A stretch of 64,000 nucleotides of DNA from Viola odorata (taxonomy: Eukaryota; Streptophyta; Magnoliopsida; Malpighiales; Violaceae): NCBI GenBank assembly GCA_963691705.1, contig OY829538.1, positions 13,604,443-13,668,442 on the forward strand. Direction: 5' to 3'. A program made the position numbers and the translations under genes. Below, piece after piece: positions 52,901 through 63,763 of the stretch. The first letter of the stretch is position 1, and every line of letters begins with the position of its first letter. The notes below the pieces were generated by a model. It had not been told where the DNA came from. It saw only the letters and a list, made by a program, of their open reading frames with translations, and ran no database searches.

Positions 52901-55900
52901 AGACAGAATGATATTGTCTTTCTCAGAGGAGGATGAAAAAGGCATCGTCTTCCCGCATAATGACGCGATGGTTGTGACGCCCGTCATTGGAAGCCATGGG
53001 GTAAGAAGGACCCTTGTCGATAACGGGAGTGCAGTGAATCTATTTTCATTGGAAGCGTACAACTTGATGAAACGACCTGACGGTGATCTATCGCCTTGCA
53101 CGAGGCCAATTATTGGGATTGATGGAGTACCAATTCCGGTAGCCGGAATAACATCCCTGCCGGTGTACTTCTGAGAAGACACATCCAAACGCTCCGAAGA
53201 GCTACTATTTCTGGTCGTAGACCTAACGTTACCGTATAACGCCATTTTGGGGCGACCATTCCTTAATCATTTTGGAGTGGCCATATCTCAAAAACACCTG
53301 CGGATGAAATATCCCTCATGGGACGGCGTGGTCTCAATCAAAGGGGACCAAAAGTTGGCAGCCGAATGCTACTTACTTATGACTCAAAGGAGTTGTGATC
53401 GCTACGTTTGCGTGGCAGACGATCCTTTTGATGATAAAGAAGAAAAGCGCACTCAGACGCTAGATCAGATGGTATCAATCCCTATCGGTAAGGATAGTGA
53501 AACGAATCTCTTAGCCAGTGAGAAACTAAGCCTTGAAGAGAACGCGCAATTAATCCGGCTGTTGAGGAAATGCAAGGGAGAGTTTGCGTGGAAACCAGCA
53601 GACATGCCCGGAATCTCTCGGGAAGTCGCAGAACATCGGCTGAACGTTAGTCCTGACGCCAAGCCTGTTCAACAAAAGCGACGTGCTTTTTCATCAGAAA
53701 AGATAGCAGCCATCGAAAAGGAGTTGCTAAAGCTCACAGAGGCGGGGTTCATTCGAGAAGTCCAGTACCCGACCTGGCTAGCTAATCCTGTGTTAGTCCC
53801 AAAGCCTAACGGGGACTGGCGCATGTGCATCGACTTTACTGACCTAAATAATGCCTGTCCCAAGGACTGCTATCCCCTTCCGCGAATAGATCAGTTAGTC
53901 GATCAAACCGCTGGGTATGCTTATCTAAGCTCCCTAGATGCGAATTCCGGATATCACCAAATCCCTATGGCCGTAGAGGACGAAGAAAAAAAATGCCTTC
54001 ATCACTCCTAGAGCTACATACTGCTATACTGCAATGCCGTTTGGGCTAAAGAATGCTGGTGCAACATTTCAGCGTATGGCAAACAAAGTTTTTGAAAATC
54101 AAATCGGGAGAAATGTAGAGGCCTACGTAGACGACATCCTGATCAAAAGTCGGAGTTTCAGAGAGCACCTCGCTGACTTGCAAGAAGTTTTCAATGTGAT
54201 GAGAAAACACAAGATGAAGTTAAACCCGCAGAAGTGCATGTTCGCATTCCAAACGGGAAAATTCCTGGGCTATGTGGTCAGCCAGAAGGGCATCCAACCA
54301 AACCCGTCAAAGATAAAAGCCATCCAGGATATGATATCCCCGCGAACTGTCAAAGAGATACATAAGTTAACCGGGCGCATCATTGCGTTGGGACGATTCA
54401 TATCTAAGCAAGGCGAGAGATGTTTGCCTTTCTTCAAAGTCATCCGCAACAAGGCTCCTTTCGGATGGACAGAGGAATGTGAGAAAGCATTTGCAGGACT
54501 AAAAGCTTACCTATCATCAGATTTAGTGCTGACAAGGCCTGAGCCCGGCGACGAACTATATCTATATTTGGGAATAGCTGACGAGGTAGTCAGTGCCGTC
54601 CTTGTGCGAAGTGAAGGGCATGTGCATCGTCCTGTATTCTTCGTAAGTCACATATTGAAAGATGTCGAACTACGATACGCTCCTATCGAGAAGATAGCAC
54701 TCGCTCTAGTGCAAGCCACGAGAAAGATGGATCGATACTTCCAAGCCCACCCCGTCATTGTACTCACGGACCAGCCGTTGAGAAGAATCTTCAGAAAACC
54801 TGAATCTTCAGGAAGAATGCTAATTTGGGCTATCGAGCTCGAACAATACGGGCTGCAATACAAAGCTAGACCAGCCGTTAAGGCCCAAGCGTTAGCTGAC
54901 TTTATAGCTGAGTGCACATTCACAAAGGACACAAAGACAGATCTGTTGGAGGAAGAAGCAGAAAGTCCATGCCTACCGTCTCCGGAGACATATACAGATA
55001 CGTGGGTCATCCACGTAGATGGAGCAAAAAATCAAGAATTAGCTGGCGTAGGAGTTTTCTTAGTTGGACCAAACGGCCTGGAGATGCGATACGCCATCAG
55101 AATCCTGCAGCCATTGTCCAACAATGCGGCTGAATATGAAGCGCTGCTGGCAGGACTCAGAATTGCAAACAGTTTCTCTATCAGAGCCACTCCCAGTGGG
55201 GAGAAGGAAGACAGAACACGTTTAAAGATCCGAGGAGATTCCAAGCTAATAATGGATCAGGTTCTAGGGAACTCCCAAGCCAGAGAACCCATCATGGCCC
55301 AATACTTAGCCAAAGTGAAGCATGAGCTGTCAAAGATACAGGAAAAAGGCACCCTGGTCACCTTTGAGCACATTCCTAGAGAAAACAATGAAGAGGCCGA
55401 TAGCCTCGCCAAGATGGCAGCCAATCCGGAAGCCTCAATACCCAGTGACGTGCACTATGGAGAACTGCCTACACCTTCTTTCATGGAAGAGCAGGCATCG
55501 CTCTGTGTGGAAGAAATGGAAAATGATTGGAGGATCCCAGTGATAGAATATCTGAAACATGATAAACTACCGGGAGACCAGACAGAGAAAAAAAAAATCC
55601 TAAAACGGGCAGCACGATGCACATATTTTAACGGAGAGTTAATACGAAGATGTTTCTCCCATCCGGCCGCTAAATGCATAACGGAGCAAGAAGGCTTACA
55701 TGTGTTACGTGAAATTCACGAAGGGATATGTGGCATGCACATTGCTAGCGGCACCCTGGCAGCCCAAGTCTTTCGGTCGGGATTTTACTGGCCCACCATT
55801 CGACGAGATTGTCATAACTTCGTGAGAACCTGTCAGAAATGCCAGGAATATGCTAAGATTCCTCGAAAACCTGCTGTGCCAATTTTAGAAATAGTCGCAC

Positions 55901-56763
55901 CGTGCCCGTTTGCAAAATGGGGGATTGACATCCTGGGCCCGTTTCCAAAGGCTAGATCTCAGTTAAAATTCGTGGTCGTAGCGGTAGACTACTTCACAAA
56001 GTGGGCCGAAGCTGAGGCGTTAGCTACCATCACCACCGAAAAAAGTTGGCATTTCTTCAAACACCAAGTCATCATGTGATTTGGAGTACCACACGTGCTA
56101 GTTAGCGACAACGGGACACAATTCACAAGTCAGTTCTTCAGGGATCAATGTGCAGAGTTCCAGATAGAGCAAAGATTCTCCTCTGTGGCACATCCCCAAA
56201 CCAACGGCCAGGCGGAAGTAACTAACCGCAGCATCCTTAGTGGCATCAAAAGAAACTTGGAAGGGTCCAAGAAGAAATGGCCAGACGAATTGCCATATGT
56301 ACTATGGGCCTACCGCATGACTGTCAAGGCCAGCACGGGAGAGACCCCGTTCGCGTTAGCATTCGGAACCGAAGCTGTCACACCAGTCGAGATTGGCATG
56401 ATGAGCCTCCGGGTGGCTCACTTCAAAGAAGAAAACAATAAAGAAAGGTTACGATCTAACCTCGATACTCTACCAGAAACACACGAGGAAACCCTCCTGA
56501 AAACCCTGCACTACAAAAGGAAAATGGCACAATATCACAACCGGCAAGTGAGGGAGCGATTGATCAAAACCGGAGATTTAGTGCTCAGAGACAGACGGGC
56601 AGCAGGACAACGTATGGGAAAACTCAGTCCAAACTGGGATGGACCGTATCGTGTCACCCGCATTGTGGGAAAATGAGCATACCATCTGGAAACGCTCGAG
56701 GGAACGCCCCTACAGAACTCTTGGAACATCGCTCGGTTGAGGCTATACCACGCCAGGAGCTAA
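52901..56763 (+). pseudogene. Tat-3 Pol: protease, reverse transcriptase, two RNases H, integrase; interrupted
   Basis: Protease-type centre VDNGSAVNLFS (53016-53048) with Asn between Asp and Gly. RT: NGDWRMCIDFTDLNNACPKD (about 53811) and catalytic YVDDI (54124-54138). The first RNase H follows to about 54920. The second, Tat-type RNase H begins WVIHVDGAKNQELAG (about 55000) with NNAAEYEALLAGL and ADSLAKMA. Integrase: zinc-binding part with CQKCQEY, then GIDILGPFP, VSDNGTQF and NGQAEVTN for the D, D, E residues. Lesions: TGA 53172-53174; a frame change at the A8 run 53986-53993; TGA 56077-56079 in integrase; TGA 56674-56676. The last frame ends ...LYHARS at TAA 56761-56763. Confidence 0.88.
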
Positions 56764-56859
56764 TCGGGTAACATCAAAGTTATTCTAATAAATGAATATT
56801 GAGATATTCACCGTGCGTTTGCTACTGGTAATATGCAGGTAGAGAAGAATGCCATGGGT

Positions 56860-57334
56860 GAAAATCCTATCCTTGTGATGGCTGGTCTTGATCAGACAGC
56901 TCATTAAGACGAGGCACGCCCTGGCATGACAAGGCATTTGGGAGTGAAAATTCTATCCTTGTGGTAACCGTGCTCACATAGACGGCCCATTAAGACGAGG
57001 CACGACCCCAAACGGCTCCCCGGAGTGAAAATCCTATCCTTGCGGCAACCGTGCTCACATAGACGGCCCGTTAAGATGAGGCACGCCCCGGAATCCTTGG
57101 GAGTGAAATCCTATCCTTGTGGTAACCCCATAAGGAGAGGCACGCCCCAAGGAGAGACCAACTCCGTCCTGGAAGTGAAAATCCTATCCTCGTGGTAACC
57201 GTGCTCACATAGACGGCCCATTGAGACGAGGCACGATTCCACGGACGAGAGGTACAACGCTTGGGGGTGAAAAGTCCTATCCTTGTGATGGTTGGTCCTG
57301 ATCAGACAGCTCACTAAGACGAGGCACTCCCCAA
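56860..57334 (+). repeat. Diverged tandem repeats after Tat-3 pol
   Basis: About six copies of GTGAAAATCCTATCCTTGTG ... CTCACATAGACGGCCCATTA AGACGAGGCACG at irregular 60-100-bp spacing (for example near 56860, 56941, 57023, 57101, 57174 and 57267). It is the reverse complement of the block in Tat-2. Confidence 0.78.
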
Positions 57335-57797
57335 AGCCTATCTGTGGCGAAAGGAACAAAGACATCCCAACTAGTAGCCGCGCGGTTGATACCCGGTGAA
57401 GCGATGTTGGAGCCTATCTGTGGCGGAAAGGAAACAAAGAAATCCTAACTAGTAGCCGCGCGGTTGATACCCGGTGAAGCGATGTTGGAGCCTATCTGTG
57501 GCGGAAAGGAAACAAAGACATCCTAACTAGTAGCCGCGCGGTCGATACCCGGTGAAGCGATGTTGGAGCCTATCTGTGGCGGAAAGGAAACAAAGAAATC
57601 CTAACTAGTAGCCGTGCGGTTGATACCCGGTGAAGCGATGTTGGAGCCTATCTGTGGCGGAAAGGAAACAAAGAAATCCTAACTAGTAGCCGCGCGGTTG
57701 ATACCCGGCGAAGCGATGTTGGAGCCTATCTGTGGCGAAAAAAAAAAAAAAAAATTCCTAACTAATAGCCGCGCGGTTGATACCCGGTGAAACGATG
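57335..57797 (+). repeat. 78-bp tandem repeat array, six units
   Basis: The unit GAGCCTATCTGTGGCGGAAA ... GTTGATACCCGGTGAAGCGA TGTTG recurs with an exact period of 78 bp (GCGATG at 57401, 57479, 57557, 57635, 57713). Copies are nearly identical, so amplification was recent. The last unit contains an A18-type homopolymer at about 57738-57755. No equivalent array was seen in Tat-2. Confidence 0.9.
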
Positions 57798-58186
57798 ACA
57801 GAGAGGTGACCATACTGCAACAACAACGTTGAAACAGACATAAAGCCCCCCTGACAACGAGGGACGGTAGGAATATGAGTGCAGCAGATGCGGAAGCAAC
57901 GCTGATTTACACTTAGAAAGGCTATCGGAGGATATAATGGACATACTACTTGAATGCAGCTGATGAAAAGCTAACGGGATACAACGCGAAACTATGCGTC
58001 TATGGAAACCTAACGCCAAACGTCTCGTGCGGACAAGTGATCAAACGACATTATGAAGAAAAGCAGATAAAGAACTTCTATCCAAATAGAGTGGATTAGC
58101 CAAGTCAAGACCGACATTGTTTAAAGTACAAAATATAGACGGGCCCGTCAGCCACAAAAATGTAAAACATCTAAACAACAAAAAGT
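57798..58186. other. Spacer between repeats and gene B
   Basis: No recognisable feature. It forms the 3' flank of antisense gene B. No canonical AATAAA was seen on the minus strand. Confidence 0.4.
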
Positions 58187-60478
58187 CTAAAGATTGGGCG
58201 GCGCGTTGACCCCTCCTTGCTGAGCAGCCTTCCACTGATAGAAACCGCTATCAGTAATGGATGAGGCTCTCTTGTCAAAATACGCAGAGAGATCTTCTAT
58301 ACGGAGCTCCTCAACTCCATAATGATGCATCACGGCTTCTGACATGATTCCCCCACCCTGCTCCAAGTACCAACGGTTCTTCTCAGTGTTAAGGGAGGAA
58401 TCGGCAGAAAGCTCAGCATTCCTCTGTCTCTCCAGACGCAGGCTATTCTCCTCCTGAGAGAGGCGTATGGCCAGATCAGCGCGTTGTCGCTTCTCCTCCT
58501 CCAAAGATAACTTAGCGGCCTCCAACTCTTGTTTAACCGCGATAGCCTCTCCCCGAGCAGTCTCCATACTCTCGTTGGCAGCAGCAAGGGCATTTTCAAG
58601 ACGCTGTCGCTCTTCCAGCAGCCTGTTTACCTCTCCTTGCCCGTTAGCTGCAGCTCTGGCATTCTCCTCATCCATATAGTGAAGATGGCAAAGCATAGAA
58701 AATGCCTGAGAGCGAAGGAAATTGATGCGCCCCTGCTCGCCCCTAGCCACAAAGGCATCCCTCTCTCTTGGAAGGGACAGAATCTCTGCCACCAGATAAG
58801 CGGTAGAGGAAATCACGGTCTCATGATCAGCATCGGTAGGAAACTGCAGAATACTGTCCCTAAAGGAGCGTAAGCTAACGTGATGAGTCGGTAAGAGAGG
58901 AGGCTCGTAGGGAGAGATACCAGCCATTAAGGCAGGGGCGGGGCCACCCCTCGCAATAGTTGGATGGGGCATCGGAACAAAGAACAATGCACCAGGAGAA
59001 GCTGGCTGGCTAGTGGAGCCCTCCACGTTAGGCATTGAGACTTCATTACCTCCGGGCACCTCAGGATTAAGGGCATCAGAATCATAGCCCGTTGGGGTGT
59101 GCGCGGAATGGATCGGAGAACCAGGAGGCACATGGGGTTGACCGCCAAAATCAACAGGTTCCGATTGATCAGCAGACACACCCTCACCCCCAAGGGCACT
59201 TGAACTACGATTGGCGGCTGAGGAAGAAGGACTATTCGGAAGATCATAGCGAGCCTTCTTCTGACGCTCGCGAAGGACATCAGCGATACCCATATCTCCC
59301 TGGGAGGTAGAGGGGACAGAAGCAGCAACGACTTCCTAAATAACGCAGAATGTGATAAGGAAACCGTGCAAAAAAGAAAGACAAAAGTTTAAAAAAAAAA
59401 TGCTCACCTGAGTGGTGGAGGACACAATAGGAATCCCAACAGGAATCGGATCAACCGTAGCCTCTGAGGAGACAACAGTCTGGGACGAAACGGATGGGGC
59501 AGCACGTGCTTTCCTAGGCCTTTTCTGTCTTACAACCCGAGGGCCCGTAACATTAGCGGTAGCAGTGGCCTCCCCTTCCTCGGCGTTAGCAGCAGCGGCA
59601 GCAGCAGCCCTAGCTTCAGCGGCAGCTTTCTTTTTCGCCTCCTGTTTCCTCCTCCTTCGGAAATACTCGGGCTCCCAACCAGGTGGAGGCACTGCACAAT
59701 CACAAAACGTTAGCGTTAGTACTTCTTGACAACGCAAAAGAAAAAAGGTCAAACGCTCACCCTTCTTGCACTGTTCCACGGGCAACCCGTTGGCCACTTT
59801 TCGGGCATCAACGCTAAAATCAAATTGAAGCAGCGTCTTCAACCAGCCATCCTCCGGGTCGGAAAGGGGTTTCCGATGACCCCAAGCCCCATCTTTAATT
59901 GTTTCGTTGAAGCCAGCCCTCCACAACGGCTCAGGCAGATCAACAATAAAAAATTCTTCTTTCCAGTGAGGAATGGAAGACTCAATGCCCATTAGTTTCC
60001 AAGTAAAGGGCTTCAAAGAACCGTCTTCGTAGCGAGGCGATATCGATATCACCCCTTTACGGGAATACAATTGGAAAATGTCATGAAGCAACGCTAAGGT
60101 GGGAGATTCTATTCCCTTGAAACGGCACAGTGCGGCAAAAGCACTAACAACGCAAATCGCGTTAGGACTCAACTGAGCCGGAGCCAAATCAGAATCAGCC
60201 AACAACAATTTTACAAGCGGGTCAAGAGGGAGACGAAACCTATGATCGAAGAGCTTAGCATACAGCATTCTACTATTTCCGGGCAAAATGCTGTTCAGTC
60301 GAAGTGACTCAGAAGCAGGATGCACGGGATATTCCTTGGGAAATCGTGCAGAAAACCCAGCAAGTCTACGGTTAATTAAGGGCAGTGTGTACAAAGAAGT
60401 GGGAGTGGTATCAATTACTTCTTCCCCGGAGGACCTTTGAGGATCTCCTTCTTTAGAGGATTTCTTAGTTCTAGCCAT
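58187..60478 (-). CDS. Antisense gene B of Tat-3, spliced Transposase_28-like/coiled-coil protein, 716 aa
   Basis: Exon 1 60478-59761 starts MARTKKSSKEGDPQRSSGEE; the Transposase_28-like domain covers about residues 30-235 (SRMLYAKLFDHRFRLPLDPL, LAPAQLSPNAICVVSAFAAL, HWKEEFFIVDLP). Intron 1 is 59760-59692 (GTGAG...TGCAG, TACTAAC at 59721-59715). Exon 2 59691-59408 is Ala/Glu/Lys-rich (RRRRKQEAKKKAAAEARAAA) and ends VSSTTQ. Intron 2 is 59407-59336. Exon 3 59335-58187 has a Pro/Ser linker, then a long coiled coil (about residues 560-655, e.g. LEAAKLSLEEEKRQRADLA). Summed exons (718+284+1149 nt) give one uninterrupted frame. The TATA-like box GGGTTATATC lies at 60663-60654. It runs antisense to the element; function unknown, perhaps regulation or nucleic-acid binding. 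Confidence 0.75.
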
Positions 60479-61091
60479 GGCCAACAAGGAAGAAACAAAG
60501 AGAAAAGAAAAAGGATGTGTACCTTGTACCTTCGTGAAAGAGAATGCGAGGAGTCTTGAACCAGAAAGAGAGAGCGGCGCAAAGTATTTATCCAAAGACA
60601 CAATAACGTATAAGGGAAAGATGGAAAAAGAAAAAGGGGTAGAAGAAACAATAGATATAACCCTGAAAGGGCGACCAGTCAGCAGCAGACACGTGGCAAA
60701 GCAGCGCGTCATAAAGTAAGGCACGCGCCAGAAGGTGCAAATTTGAAATAAGGACGAAATGCCTCTGCATTCGCAACTCCCTAGGAGACGCTTGCTCTAA
60801 ACGCCCCTCTGAGGAAGGACACGTGTCTTCTTTCATCATTACCCTTCAAGTCGCATTAAATGAGGAACAGAGGGATTGATTAAAAAACATAAAAAGCAGC
60901 GCTGGCCTTGCCAAACGGCGCGATGGTACAAAGAAGATAAAGAAGGAATAAACGGTAATATCATACAGTGCGACAAAGGATACAAAGCGTCAGCATTATT
61001 ACAAGAGAAACAATGTTCGAATGATTTTCAAGAAATAAACAAAAGACAACAACAAGAAAAACAAGGAAAGGCCCAGGCACCATCGCTAGCG
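60479..61091. other. Spacer between antisense genes A and B (promoter of B)
   Basis: Contains the upstream region of gene B on the minus strand, with TATA-like strings at 60651-60663 and 60583-60594. Nothing coding; the plus-strand frames at 60477 and 60876 have no motifs. Confidence 0.45.
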
Positions 61092-63265
61092 TTAGACTTT
61101 CTCCCCCGAAGGGCCAGAAGAACCGCTGTCACCTTTGCTAACCTCACCCATCACGATAGATATGTAATCAGCTACCTGGGCCGGATCCGAAGGGTTACCT
61201 TTGAAACGAGACGCAAATCCAGAAATGAAGGCCTCCAGAACCCTCTTCCTCCATAACTCTTCCTTTAATGACGCCCTAGCAGACCCCTCATCTCGAGCAA
61301 GTACCTCTTCACAGAGAAAGAGATTCTTCTTCCTTTCTAGCGCCAATTCCGCCTCTAGAACTTCTACCTTGGCTTTCCCGATAGATTTTTCTCTGTCCAA
61401 TTCCGCCTCCAGAACTTCTATCTTGGCTTTCCCGATAGATCTTTCTCTGTCCAATTCCGTTTGGGACGATTCACAAAGACGCGTCAGCAACCTAGAGTGC
61501 TCCACCGCCTTCTCAAGCTGCACCCTTGCAACACACAATGCACTGGAAAAATTACGTGACTCACGATCGTGAATTTCGAATTGATAATTCAGATGGCGGA
61601 AGAAGTCCAGAGAATCATTCAGAACATGGCGGAAGCGTGCTGAGGGAGGGAGTTGAAGAAATTCCTCTTTCTCCTTTTTGGAACTCAGCATCTCCCCTAT
61701 CAAGGGTGCAGTAAACTCATCTCGAGAAAAAGGTTGGGGAACCCCGACAGCGCGAAGGGCATCAAAGCAAAACCCTGCAAGATTCATACGGTAGGCCGGG
61801 ACCCCATCAGGACCAAGATTGATTGAGGGAGGCGGAGAAGAGCCCTGAGGAAAAATACTCTTGAAAGGAGTAAAAAACAGCTGCGGAGTAACCTTAGGTG
61901 GTAGCTCAGCAGTCGAATCCACCACAGGAGGTGTGACCATTACGTCAGGAATACAATGAGCAATCGGAGAATCGGGAGCGTCAGATATGGGAGGAGGACA
62001 TTCCATCGGTAGGCCCTCTCCCTCAGAAGAACAAGTTTTTTCCAACGCCTCAGCGGCTCTCGTTGGCTGAGAGGCGCCCGCCTCAGACAAAACAGCAGGC
62101 GTAGAAACAGTTGCCACATCCACAGGAGATGTCCCGGTAGCTTTCCCACCAGAGGCCACTCGAAGTTTTTTCCGACGCTGGGAAGCAGCAAGGGAAGAAG
62201 CGTGGCAAAGGTCTGACTTGGCATCTGCATCCTCATCATCGCTAGTAATTACCGTCGTTGCGACAGGCCTGGAGTCCGTCCCCGTGCGACGCTCCGGTAG
62301 CCAATTTTCCACAAAACGAGAAGTTCGTACAGAGATAACGGGCCTTCGCCCTCCCCGGGCAACCGTTTTAGTTCTCTTCCTCGAAGGAGGAATGCCACCC
62401 CAACTTGAGCCCTCGGCCGAAGGCGAGGCCGGTAAAGTTTGAAGCGGTATTACGTTCAGAGGAGTACCAGTGTCACCTGGGAATCAACCGTTAGCCTCTT
62501 ATAGCAAACAAAGCATGCGAGGACCAAAGTAAAGAAAATATGGAAAGAAATAAGCTCACCCATAACGCACTCTTCCAGAGGCTTGGATAGAGCAAAGGCA
62601 CGAATACGGTAGTGGGTATTCTCGTCTAACAAAGCGTTAGCCTGGTCCAACTCAGTTCTGGACAAAATCGTGGGATTTGTCCAAACGGGACCTGCCAGTT
62701 CCTGATTGAAATTGATATTCCACAAACGTGACGGTAGCTCCAGAACAAAGAAGCTGCTCTTCCAATCAGCTACACCCTTCTTGAAGCCGTGAAAACGTTG
62801 CCAAAACGACTGCACAAGCGCATCATCCCACCGGGGAGTAATCTCGATTAAACAATTGTAGCAAATCATGCTAAAGAATTTGCGAAACAAATTGATAGAT
62901 GGGGTAAAAATGTTCTTCAACTCGCAAGCGCGAAGAAAAGCATAAACCGCACACCAAGAGGAAGGAGTTATCTGGGCAGGATTAAGGCTATACTCCCGCA
63001 GCAGAGTTAGTATCGACTCATGAACGGGAAAGCGGAAACCATAAAGGAACATTTTAAAATAAAGAAGCCTACTGTGACCCCACCCTGGATTATGAAGCCG
63101 CATATCACTTCCGGGAATAGAAGGCTCATGCCCAGGAGGAAAGGTAATACCATGTTCCTCCAATTCGGCTTTCAGAACCACATCGCAGGTAAAAATACTC
63201 GGTGATTGGGCAACCTCGGGATCCATGGGCCTAGAGATAATCTGGCGAGGTCTATTCCTAGCCAT
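61092..63265 (-). CDS. Antisense gene A of Tat-3, spliced Transposase_28-like/coiled-coil protein, 696 aa
   Basis: Exon 1 63265-62560 starts MARNRPRQIISRPMDPEVAQ; I chose this ATG, not an upstream one, because it opens the block conserved with Tat-1 and Tat-2. Transposase_28-like domain: ITFPPGHEPSIPGSDMRLHN, RLLYFKMFLYGFRFPVHE, LNPAQITPSSWCAVYAFLRA, WKSSFFVLELP. The 83-bp intron 62559-62477 (GTGAG...CCCAG) is at the same site and phase as in Tat-1 and Tat-2. Exon 2 62476-61092: linker with SQRRKKLRVASG, a conserved middle (PDGVPAYRMNLAGF), and a coiled coil carrying a 54-bp in-frame tandem duplication (61345-61452, GKAKVEVLEAEL). The total is 2091 nt without interruption. Function unknown. 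Confidence 0.77.
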
Positions 63266-63763
63266 AGCAAACCAACAAAAAAGGAAATCTGAGAAGGGAC
63301 GAATTGATACCTTAAAGGAGAAGAATCGCAGAGAAATCGGCGGACAGTGACGAGCGGCCGAAAAGGTATTCGGAGAAGAAGACGAAGGAAGACAAAAAGG
63401 AAAATTCAAAGTGAGGGCAAAAGTTTTGAGAAATTGGAGAATGGCCCTTCTTAAAGGATAAAAATGCCACCGCATTAATTGAGTCACCAATCGGGCGAAG
63501 ACGCGTGTAAAAGAAGTTGGCCACGTGGAAGCGCATTAAAGAAATTTGAAAAAAGAGAAGTTATTCGTCGAGACTCCCCAAATGGGTGAGACAGTATTGA
63601 CCCGGTCAGAGTAACCGCGAAGCAATTGCCTTAGACAGACCAACCACTTGCGTTAGCTATCACCAAGAACCAAGCAGGCTAACGGAAATAACGACAAATT
63701 TGAAAAGGCAGAAAGCATTATTTTATTCATAAAACGCCAATAGGCGGGTACAATGCAAAATGG
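63266..63763. other. Spacer between antisense units D and A
   Basis: Upstream region of gene A on the minus strand: CCTTTAAGAAGGG (63444-63456) corresponds to the CCTTTAAAAGGG of Tat-1 and Tat-2. TTTATT at 63722-63727 is an AATAAA on the minus strand, 37 bases after the unit D stop. Confidence 0.5.

Noticed and set aside
57335..57797. 78-bp regular repeats as a CRISPR array
   Set aside because: There are no unique spacers between conserved repeats; units are directly adjacent, and the sequence is a plant retrotransposon.
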